Source: JALYGY01 sp963800975
Lineage (GTDB): Bacteria > Actinomycetota > Rubrobacteria > Rubrobacterales > Rubrobacteraceae
Assembly: GCA_963800975.1 (NCBI GenBank)
Contig: CAWDDB010000013.1
Span: 1-64,000 of the forward strand
Direction: 5' to 3'
Length of the DNA: 64,000 nucleotides
How positions within the stretch are numbered: position 1 is the first letter of the stretch; every line of letters begins with the position of its first letter. The notes under the pieces are model-generated. The model was not told the origin of the DNA. It saw nothing but the letters and a program-made list of their open reading frames with translations, and searched no databases. Positions 58,202 through 64,000 of the stretch are shown here, piece after piece. The position numbers and the translations under genes were made by a program.

Positions 58202-59377
58202 CTAGCCCCCCGAGACCGGCGGCAGGACCGCGACCTCGTCGCCGGGCGAGACGCGGGCGTCCCCGCGCGCGTACTCGCCGTTGACGGCGAAAGCCAGGGT
58301 GTCGCGCATGGGTGAGAGATCCGGGTGCCTCTCCGCGAGCAGCGGCCACAGCTCATCCAGCGAGATCTCACCAGAAGGGATGAGCGTCTCGCGGGTGCCC
58401 GCGCGGTCCGCCGCCGCCCCGAAGAGCAAAACCTTGATGCTATCCACCGCTATCCCGCCGGCTCCGGGACGTACGTCGGGTCCGACTATGACCTTCAAGG
58501 CGTGGGGGATGACGGAGAACTCGGCAGGCTCGTCGCCTATGACCTCCCCGTCTACGGTGAACTCGAGACCAGGCGGTTGGGTCTCGACCAGGATCTCCTT
58601 TGCCCGCGCGGAGAACACGCCTTCTTTGCCCAGGTAATCCGACCTCGCGAGGGACTGCGGGGCGAGCTGGAGCACGTCCGTAAGCCCCAGCTTCTCTATG
58701 ATGACGACGTCGAGCAGGCCGTCCTCGGGATTCGCTTTTGGGGCAGCGAGCCAGCCGCCGCCGGCGTAGCGGCAATTGCCGACGACCACGTTGACCGCCC
58801 GCACATCCCGCTTCTCGCCATCGAGGGAGAGCGTGACCTCGCGCACGTCGAAGTCTCTTGCCACCTCAAGCGAAGCCCGCAAATAGGAGAGCTTGCCCCA
58901 CCGCTCCTTCAGCTCCCCCTCGTTCGCGCCGGAGATCTCCGCCCCCAGCCCCCCGGTCGCCACGTTGATAAAGAACTGCTCTCCGACGCCCTCGGAGCGC
59001 ACCCGCGCCACGTCGAGGGTGCGAACCCTGTTCTGCCTGAGCACGTCCTCCGCCAGATCCGCATCGTTCGGTATCTCGAGCGTCGCGGCGAGGTCGTTAC
59101 CGGTCCCGGCTGGCAGGATGCCCAACGTAACCCCTTCAGGGAAACCGGACCTGCCGAGCCCGTTGACCGCGTTGTTGATCGTGCCGTCGCCCCCGGCGAC
59201 TATGAGCAGGCCCTCGTGCCAGTCCCGTGCCGCCTCTACAACGTCCTCGGTGCCTTCGGTCTCGATCCAGTCGATCTCCAACCCGTCGAGCTCGTCGCGG
59301 ATCTCATCCGGGTCGTAGGCCCCGCCGCCGGATGTCGGGTTGCAGATCACACGCGCCCTCGTCTTCGAGCCTTCCAC
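58202..59377 (-). CDS. YegS-type lipid kinase fused to MoaD
   Basis: 391 aa. Residues 1-300 are a diacylglycerol-kinase-like catalytic domain: VICNPTSGGG, LLIVAGGDGTINNAVNGLGR (GGDGT), LGILPAGTGNDLAATLEIP and AVNVVVGNCRYAGGGW. Residues 312-391 are a complete MoaD: IKVLLFGAAADRAGTRETL, DTLAFAVNGEYARGDARV, ending VLPPVSGG with the C-terminal GG needed for thiocarboxylation. No stop lies between them. A GTG at 58447 could start a free 81-aa MoaD. MoaE follows after 2 nt. The kinase half normally has no link to molybdopterin. Confidence 0.9.
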   Translation of the reverse strand: MEGSKTRARVICNPTSGGGAYDPDEIRDELDGLEIDWIETEGTEDVVEAARDWHEGLLIVAGGDGTINNAVNGLGRSGFPEGVTLGILPAGTGNDLAATLEIPNDADLAEDVLRQNRVRTLDVARVRSEGVGEQFFINVATGGLGAEISGANEGELKERWGKLSYLRASLEVARDFDVREVTLSLDGEKRDVRAVNVVVGNCRYAGGGWLAAPKANPEDGLLDVVIIEKLGLTDVLQLAPQSLARSDYLGKEGVFSARAKEILVETQPPGLEFTVDGEVIGDEPAEFSVIPHALKVIVGPDVRPGAGGIAVDSIKVLLFGAAADRAGTRETLIPSGEISLDELWPLLAERHPDLSPMRDTLAFAVNGEYARGDARVSPGDEVAVLPPVSGG

Positions 59378-59573
59378 GGCGTCGCGCCCTTCGTCGCCTC
59401 CACGCGCCCTCCGACCACGTGAGGGCTAACGTGAATATAGCACCCGCGTTTCAGGTTTCAGGCTGCGCACAAAAGCCCCGGATCGCCCTGGACGCGAGCG
59501 ACGCTCTCCGAAACGCCTTACGGCGCCCGGAGATGCTCTCCGCGACGCCGACGGAGTCAGGAGCCCCGAAGCC

Positions 59574-60116
59574 TCAGGAGGCTCGCAGCTCGTAGTCGTC
59601 GCCGGGGGAGACCCGGGCGAGGACATCTACGGGTAGCCACACCTCGCGCCGCGTTCCGCCGTCGAGACTGACGGCGGCGTTGTCGCCGTCCTCGGACACG
59701 TAGCGCACCTCGCCGGCGCCAACGGGCGTCTGTATCCGCTCCCCGACCGCCAGCCGCGGCAAGAACGCCTCCCGCAACGCCGCCACGTAGGCGACGGCGA
59801 GCGACCGTTCCCGGTTGGCGCCCTCGTCGCGCCTGTCGGCGACCAGGATGCCCGCGATGCGGTACAGGTTCGCCCGGCTGACCTGCGAGATCAGGCAAGC
59901 CCTTATGGTCTGCCTGACCAGCTGCCGCTCGAACTCGGAGTACTCTTCACCGCTCCTCGCCAGGATGTCCATAACCCTCGGGAAAGCCCGCCCGAGACCC
60001 TCCTCGACCGTCAGGCCGTTGATCCCACGCTTGTAGACGTGCGGATCCAGCCGATCCTCCTCCCGCCGCCGCGGAACGCTTAGCCAATCCTGCCTTGAGT
60101 TGTTCGTCTCTGTCAT
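59574..60116 (-). CDS. Hypothetical protein with a small C-terminal barrel-like domain
   Basis: ATG 60116 gives 180 aa; TATAAT lies 6 nt upstream so the mRNA is likely leaderless. The N-terminal two thirds are helical (ARSGEEYSEFERQLVRQTIR, ANLYRIAGILVADRRDEGAN). The C-terminal 50 residues, IQTPVGAGEVRYVSEDGDNA, AVSLDGGTRREVWLPVDVLA, look like a small beta barrel (SH3/PRC-like). No family recognised. Its promoter contains a dyad in the spacer. Confidence 0.65.
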   Translation of the reverse strand: MTETNNSRQDWLSVPRRREEDRLDPHVYKRGINGLTVEEGLGRAFPRVMDILARSGEEYSEFERQLVRQTIRACLISQVSRANLYRIAGILVADRRDEGANRERSLAVAYVAALREAFLPRLAVGERIQTPVGAGEVRYVSEDGDNAAVSLDGGTRREVWLPVDVLARVSPGDDYELRAS

Positions 60117-60122
60117 GCCCAC

Positions 60123-60151
60123 ATTATACCTCACTGAGACTAGTGAGACAA
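60123..60151 (-). promoter_or_regulatory. Promoter with dyad operator in the spacer
   Basis: Minus strand TTGTCT (60146-60151), 17-nt spacer, TATAAT (60123-60128). CTCACT / AGTGAG dyad (plus strand 60130-60135 and 60142-60147) fills the spacer, so a repressor there would block polymerase. Confidence 0.7.
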
Positions 60152-60154
60152 GAG

Positions 60155-60246
60155 GGGAAACGCCTGCTTTGCAGGCGTTTCAGCACGCTGCAGCGGGCTT
60201 TGCCCGCTTCCGCTTGTCAGCACGCCTCCTTCGGAGGCTTGTCAGC
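60155..60246. repeat. Hairpin/linker array left of the four-helix-bundle gene
   Basis: Three perfect hairpins with 3-nt loops: AAACGCCTGC-TTT-GCAGGCGTTT (60158-60180), AGCGGGC-TTT-GCCCGCT (60192-60208) and GCCTCC-TTC-GGAGGC (60224-60238). They are joined by CAGCACGC (60181-60188), GCTTGTCAGCACGC (60212-60225) and GCTTGTCAGC (60237-60246). Stems differ in sequence; the linker is conserved. Confidence 0.85.
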
Positions 60247-60278
60247 TAATTGGGGAGGGCTGGTGTGCCGAAGACCTG

Positions 60279-60644
60279 ATGGTGAGGGATTTCAAGAATT
60301 TGAAGGTTTGGCGGAGGAGCCACCGGCTCGTGCTGGACGTTTACGATGCTACCGGCAGGTTTCCCGCAGAGGAAATCTACGGCCTGACGGCTCAGCTCCG
60401 TCGCTGCGCGGCTTCGGTTCCTGCGAACATCGCGGAGGGTTGCGGTAGGAGTGGCGAGGCGGAGCTGGGCCGCTTCATGCTCATCGCGATGGGGTCGGCA
60501 AGCGAGCTCGAGTACCACCTACTGCTAGCGCACGACCTTGGTTACCTCGGTACTCGAGACTACCGAACGCTCTCGAAACAAACGCAGGAGGTCAATCGCA
60601 TGCTATCGACCTTCGTGATCAAGCTACGCCACAGAAATACCTGA
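60279..60644 (+). CDS. Four-helix bundle protein (23S rRNA IVP/S23 type)
   Basis: 121 aa: FKNLKVWRRSHRLVLDVYDA, TGRFPAEEIYGLTAQLRRCA, ASVPANIAEGCGRSGEAELG, RFMLIAMGSASELEYHLLLA, HDLGYLGTRDYRTLSKQTQE. This is the four-helix-bundle family first met as ORFs inside 23S rRNA intervening sequences and related to Avd of diversity-generating retroelements. Function is unclear; some bind nucleic acid. ATG 60279 has no good RBS. Its stop TGA (60642-60644) lies inside the first linker of the array that follows, and a similar array precedes it, so gene and repeats look like one unit. Confidence 0.9.
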   Translation: MVRDFKNLKVWRRSHRLVLDVYDATGRFPAEEIYGLTAQLRRCAASVPANIAEGCGRSGEAELGRFMLIAMGSASELEYHLLLAHDLGYLGTRDYRTLSKQTQEVNRMLSTFVIKLRHRNT

Positions 60645-60784
60645 CAAGCCGTCCTCGAGGCGAAGCCGAGGGGCGGCGGGCTGACAAGCGAGGGCTGGCG
60701 AAAGCCTGCCCGATGCGTGCTGACAAGGCGCCTGCAAGGGAGCGTGCTGACGAGCGGAGGCCGCAGGCCGGAGCGTGCTAAAAC
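60641..60784. repeat. Hairpin/linker array right of the four-helix-bundle gene
   Basis: Linkers CTGACAAGC at 60641 and 60681, GCGTGCTGACAAGGC at 60715, GCGTGCTGACGAGC at 60742 and GCGTGCTAAAAC at 60773, with a spacing of about 27-40 nt and variable short stems between (for example GGAGGCCGCAGGCC). The orientation is opposite to the left array, which reads as the reverse complement. Confidence 0.8.
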
Positions 60785-60824
60785 ATGCGCTAAACTGGGA
60801 ACGAGGCGACGGACGGAGAGAAGC

Positions 60825-61568
60825 ATGGACTCGCAAGAGTTTCTACAGCGCTTAAAGCGTGAGGTCATCGGGCACCCGGCGCTCGGGCATCCGTTTCTGG
60901 AGCGGTTCGGGGACGGGGAGGCGGACGAGGAGGGGGTGAGGACGTTCGCGATCCAGTACTACCGGCACGTGCGGGTGAGCCGGCTGTATCTGGCGGCCCT
61001 CATCTCCAACTGCCGCGATAACGAGGGGCTGCAGCTCGCCCTCGCGGACATCCTCTTCGACGAGTACGGGCACCTCGATCCCGAGGAGACCCATCCCGCG
61101 TTGTACCGGCGGTTCCTGAGGGCGCTCGGGATCGGCGAGGACGAGTGGGAGGCGCCGCGGACGCTGCCCGAGATAGAGCTCTACATAGACGCGCACTACG
61201 CGCTCTGCCGTAACCCCGACGTGAGGCTGGGGCTCGGGGCGCTGGGGCCGGCGAGCGAGTGGCCGGTACCGCCGATCTACGTCCGGCTCGCGGAGGGCTT
61301 GAAGAAGTCCGCGGGGCTGGCGGACGCCGCGCTGGAGATCTTCACCAGCCACGTCACGATGGACGTGGAGCACGCCCGCATCATGATGGAGGCGGTCGCG
61401 CCTTACGCGGAGGACGAGGCGGGACAGGCCAGGGTGCGCGAGGGAGCCACGCGCTCGCTCGACGCCCGCTCGGTGATGCTAGACGGCCTCTACAGGGCCG
61501 TCTTCAAAGAACCGGTCCCCGTGCACGACTCCTCGCCCCGGTTCGCGGGCGAGCGGGGGGTCCGCTGA
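60825..61568 (+). CDS. TenA/PqqC-like iron-containing redox (haem-oxygenase-fold) protein
   Basis: 247 aa; ATG 60825 with GGAGAGAAG upstream. Helical haem-oxygenase-like fold: FLQRLKREVIGHPALGHPFL, FAIQYYRHVRVSRLYLAALI, DILFDEYGHLDPEETHPALY, with a second set THPALYRRFL and ASEWPVPPIYVRLAEGLKKS, HVTMDVEHARIMMEAVAPYA. The Glu/His positions (EYGH, DVEHA) fit a di-iron site as in the HDO subgroup. Substrate unknown. The methyltransferase gene follows after 16 nt. Confidence 0.8.
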   Translation: MDSQEFLQRLKREVIGHPALGHPFLERFGDGEADEEGVRTFAIQYYRHVRVSRLYLAALISNCRDNEGLQLALADILFDEYGHLDPEETHPALYRRFLRALGIGEDEWEAPRTLPEIELYIDAHYALCRNPDVRLGLGALGPASEWPVPPIYVRLAEGLKKSAGLADAALEIFTSHVTMDVEHARIMMEAVAPYAEDEAGQARVREGATRSLDARSVMLDGLYRAVFKEPVPVHDSSPRFAGERGVR

Positions 61569-61584
61569 GGCGGGACCTTGAGCC

Positions 61585-62319
61585 TTGACGGAGTGGTACC
61601 GGGATGACCTCGCCTACATCCACGACGCCGGGCACGCGGATTTCGCGCTCGAGTCCGCGCCGGGGATACTCGAGATTCTGGCCGAGAACGGGGTACGCGA
61701 CGGCCTGATCGTCGACCTGGGTTGCGGGAGCGGCCTTCTGGCGCGGGAGCTGGTCGACGCCGGCTACCGGGTTCTGGGTATCGACATCTCGGGGTCGATG
61801 ATCGAGCTCGCGCGCCGCAGGGCGCCGGAGGCCGAGTTCCGGGTGGGGTCGCTCTTCGGGGTCGAGATCCCGCCCTGCGCCGCGGTCACGGCGATAGGCG
61901 AGGTCCTCAACTACCTTTTCGACCCCGAGAACGAGAAACGCGGTCTGGCGCCCGTCTTCCGGCGCGTCTGCGACGCGCTCGACCCGGGCGGCGTCTTCGT
62001 CTTCGACGTGCTGGGTCCCGGGCAGGTGCCGCCGGGCACGACGATTCGGGGCTTCAGGGTTGGTGAGGACTGGGCCGTGCTCTCCGAGAGGGAGGAGGAC
62101 GCCGAGAGGGGAACGATGGAACGCCGGATCGTGAGCTTCCGGAAGGTGGGGGAACACTACAGGCGGGAAGACGAGATCCACCGCGTGCGGCTGTACGACC
62201 CGTCGGAGCTAACCGAAGAGCTCGAGAGGGCTGGCTTCGAGGCTCGCGCGATGCGCTCCTACGGCGGCCTTCCGCTGGAGGATGGACACGCCGCGTTCGT
62301 CGCGCGCAAGCCCGGATAG
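61585..62319 (+). CDS. Class I SAM-dependent methyltransferase
   Basis: 244 aa from TTG 61585. SAM motif I LIVDLGCGSGLLARELVDAG, motif II VLGIDISGSMIELARRRAPE, then AVTAIGEVLNYLFDP and GGVFVFDVLGPG. A ubiE/Tehb-like small-molecule methyltransferase; substrate unknown. Coupled to the haem-oxygenase-fold gene and upstream of mutM. Confidence 0.9.
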   Translation: MTEWYRDDLAYIHDAGHADFALESAPGILEILAENGVRDGLIVDLGCGSGLLARELVDAGYRVLGIDISGSMIELARRRAPEAEFRVGSLFGVEIPPCAAVTAIGEVLNYLFDPENEKRGLAPVFRRVCDALDPGGVFVFDVLGPGQVPPGTTIRGFRVGEDWAVLSEREEDAERGTMERRIVSFRKVGEHYRREDEIHRVRLYDPSELTEELERAGFEARAMRSYGGLPLEDGHAAFVARKPG

Positions 62320-62362
62320 ATCGCCAGGGTAACGCGGCTCTCCGACGGGGTATAACTAGGCC

Positions 62363-63226
62363 ATGCCCGAGCTGCCCGAGGTCGAGACCATAAAGGAGGA
62401 CCTGCGCGAGATGGTCGTGGGATCGGCCATAGAGGCGGTCGCGGTGCGCGACCCTGCACTGGTGGAGCAGCCTTCAACGGAGGAGTTCGCCGCCAGGATC
62501 GAGGGCGTTCGCATCAGTGGGGCGCGGAGGCGGGCCAAGCATCTTATCGTCGAGCTGGACTCCGGTGACGCGCTCGTCCTGCAGCTCAAGATCGGCGGCC
62601 AGCTACTGCTCGTACCTCCCGTCGAAGAGCCGCCCGACAAGTCGTACATGCTCGTTCTCGAGCTGGACGGCGGACGGCGCCTGTTCCTGCGCGACGAGAC
62701 CGAGTTCACGAGGGCGCGCTTGCTCGACGCCGAGGAGCTCGAGGCCCGACTCTCGGGGCTCGGACCGGAGCCGCTGGGGGAGGGGTTCGGTCCGGAGTAC
62801 CTGAGAGAGGAGATCGGGGGCCGCAGGGCGCAGATAAAGCCGCTGCTGCTCGACCAGAAGGTCGTCGCCGGCCTCGGCAACATCTACGTGGACGAGTCGC
62901 TCTTCGACGCCCGCGTGCACCCCCGCCGCAAGGCGAACTCGCTGTCGGATGAGGAGTGGAGGAGGCTCCACGCAGCCATAAAAGAGAACATCGCCGCCGG
63001 CATCGAGCACAGGGGCACGACCTTCAGCCTCTACCGGGACGTGCTCGCGCGCAAGGGGCACCACCAGGACCACCTGCGCGTCTTCGTGCGGGAGGGAAGG
63101 CCATGCCCCGCCGGGTGCGGCGGGAAGGTCGTCAAGGACAGGGTCGGTGGGCGGGCGACGTACCTCTGCCCAGCCTGCCAGCCCGAAGATGGTCCCGGGG
63201 AAGAGGGCCGGTTAGAATTGGATTAG
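62363..63226 (+). CDS. mutM: Formamidopyrimidine-DNA glycosylase
   Basis: 287 aa. MPELPEVETIKEDLREMVVG supplies the catalytic Pro2/Glu3. The helix-two-turn-helix region is IKPLLLDQKVVAGLGNIYVD, and there is a C-terminal zinc finger (RPCPAGCGGKVVK, ATYLCPACQ). The first Cys pair is C-x3-C instead of the usual C-x2-C. Removes oxidised purines such as 8-oxoG and cleaves the backbone. TATAAC (62351-62356) lies 6 nt before the ATG, so a leaderless start is likely. Confidence 0.94.
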   Translation: MPELPEVETIKEDLREMVVGSAIEAVAVRDPALVEQPSTEEFAARIEGVRISGARRRAKHLIVELDSGDALVLQLKIGGQLLLVPPVEEPPDKSYMLVLELDGGRRLFLRDETEFTRARLLDAEELEARLSGLGPEPLGEGFGPEYLREEIGGRRAQIKPLLLDQKVVAGLGNIYVDESLFDARVHPRRKANSLSDEEWRRLHAAIKENIAAGIEHRGTTFSLYRDVLARKGHHQDHLRVFVREGRPCPAGCGGKVVKDRVGGRATYLCPACQPEDGPGEEGRLELD

Positions 63227-63326
63227 GAGGCATCAGGCTGCGGGTATCGGGGAGAGAAAGAGGGGGTAAGTGTCTGTCTCACCCGAGGCCCGAAAATCCG
63301 AAGCATAAACAGAAAGGAGCTCTAAG

Positions 63327-64000
63327 TTGGCGGAGACGTTTGATCTAGTGATAATCGGTGGTGGCAATGCTGGCTACATCCCGGCCATAAGGGCCAGCCA
63401 GCTAGGCATGAGCGTGGCCTTGATCGAGAAGAGGGAGGGGGGACACCTGGGCGGGACGTGCCTCAACCTCGGCTGCATACCGACCAAGGCGCTACTCCAC
63501 ACCGCGCTCCTGATGCACGAAGCGAAGACCGGCGAGGAGTTCGGCGTCAAGGTAGGCGAGGTGGAGCTCGACTACGAGCAGGCAGCCAAGAGAAGAGAGC
63601 AGGTCGTGGGCACGCTCCGCAAGGGCGTGCAGGGCCTCATGAAGAAGAACAAGGTGACCCTGTACAACGGCGTCGGCTCCTTTATCGAGCCGAAGAAGAT
63701 ACAGGTCCAGAACGGCGACGAGACCGAGGAGCTCGAGGCCGAGAAGGTCTTGATCTCCACCGGCTCCGCGGTGAACACGCTGCCAGGCCTCGAGTTCGAC
63801 GGGGAAACGGTCATCTCCAGCGACGACATCGTGACCAACAACGAGACCTACCCCAAGAGCGTCATTATCCTCGGTAGCGGTGCCGTCGGCGTCGAGTTCG
63901 CCAGCATGTACAACGACTTCGGCACCGAGGTCACCATCGTCGAGATCCTGGACCGCATCGTGCCTCTCGAGGACCCGGAGATCTCGGAGGCCCTCCAGAA
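63327..64000 (+). CDS. lpdA: Dihydrolipoyl dehydrogenase (5' part, runs off the window)
   Basis: TTG 63327 with AAAGGAGC (63313-63318) upstream. The first 224 residues are seen: FAD loop FDLVIIGGGNAGYIPAIRAS, active-site disulfide GGTCLNLGCIPTKALLHTAL, KVLISTGSAVNTLPGLEF and the NAD loop SVIILGSGAVGVEFASMYND. E3 component of 2-oxo-acid dehydrogenase or glycine cleavage complexes. No partner genes are inside the window. The NAG instead of PAG in the FAD loop is slightly unusual. Confidence 0.93.
   Translation, partial: MAETFDLVIIGGGNAGYIPAIRASQLGMSVALIEKREGGHLGGTCLNLGCIPTKALLHTALLMHEAKTGEEFGVKVGEVELDYEQAAKRREQVVGTLRKGVQGLMKKNKVTLYNGVGSFIEPKKIQVQNGDETEELEAEKVLISTGSAVNTLPGLEFDGETVISSDDIVTNNETYPKSVIILGSGAVGVEFASMYNDFGTEVTIVEILDRIVPLEDPEISEALQ

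Noticed and set aside
60155..60784. CRISPR-like array
   Set aside because: Repeated units are short linkers with self-complementary variable stems, not identical repeats with unique spacers, and no cas gene is near.

Overview
This is a 64 kb chromosomal window from a GC-rich bacterium. Features that point to an actinobacterium, most likely of the Rubrobacter type, are very high GC in coding DNA, frequent GTG/TTG starts, several promoters that place a -10 box only 6-8 nt before the start codon (leaderless transcripts), ThyX-type thymidylate synthase, a PadR-controlled drug exporter and a small surface protein of a style I associate with Rubrobacter. The lineage is inferred from style and gene content, not from a marker gene.

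Left part (1-14.2 kb): an accessory, partly decayed stretch. It starts with a multiply frameshifted class II diterpene cyclase next to an intact-length homologue of tuberculosinol synthase (Rv3378c-like), the same gene pair that makes tuberculosinol in Mycobacterium tuberculosis. A frameshifted aminotransferase, a frameshifted hotdog thioesterase and a frameshifted small protein follow, mixed with intact genes: a membrane protein, a lipoprotein, a Met-rich surface protein, tRNA-Ser, threonine synthase and a dicarboxylate transporter. Between 9.6 and 13.1 kb a 19-bp motif recurs four times just downstream of genes. The stretch ends in a catalytically dead tyrosine-recombinase remnant.

Putative integrated segment (14.25-20.0 kb): a 46-bp direct repeat matches the 3' part of tRNA-Lys(CTT). 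It brackets an ArsR regulator with a perfect 36-bp palindromic operator, an SRPBCC-DHFR-like fusion, an ABM protein, a second DHFR-like protein and a GH3 beta-glucosidase.

Centre (20-47 kb): a small-RNA candidate with its own promoter and terminator; an HD-fold protein that has lost its metal ligands; a STAS/ATPase plus STAS/HTH regulatory pair followed by an operon ending in a group-2 sigma factor; thyX; a carbohydrate cluster (FGGY kinase, AraM-like dehydrogenase, TIM barrel, GntR regulator, MFS); a MalT/LuxR-type regulator; then housekeeping genes (metG, dut, yqeK-like, cinA). Downstream of cinA lies an approximately 230-nt transcript candidate with a short ORF holding five consecutive Ser codons and an intrinsic terminator.

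Right part (47-64 kb): citrate synthase divergent from an HTH-citrate synthase fusion; a PadR-regulated ABC exporter; CPBP and Nudix proteins; a TetR/FAD-monooxygenase pair; a GCS2-type ligase; MoaE with a lipid kinase-MoaD fusion; a four-helix-bundle (23S IVP-type) gene flanked on both sides by arrays of small hairpins joined by a conserved linker; a TenA/haem-oxygenase-fold protein; a methyltransferase; mutM; and the start of a dihydrolipoyl dehydrogenase. I see no CRISPR array, no rRNA and no intact transposase.
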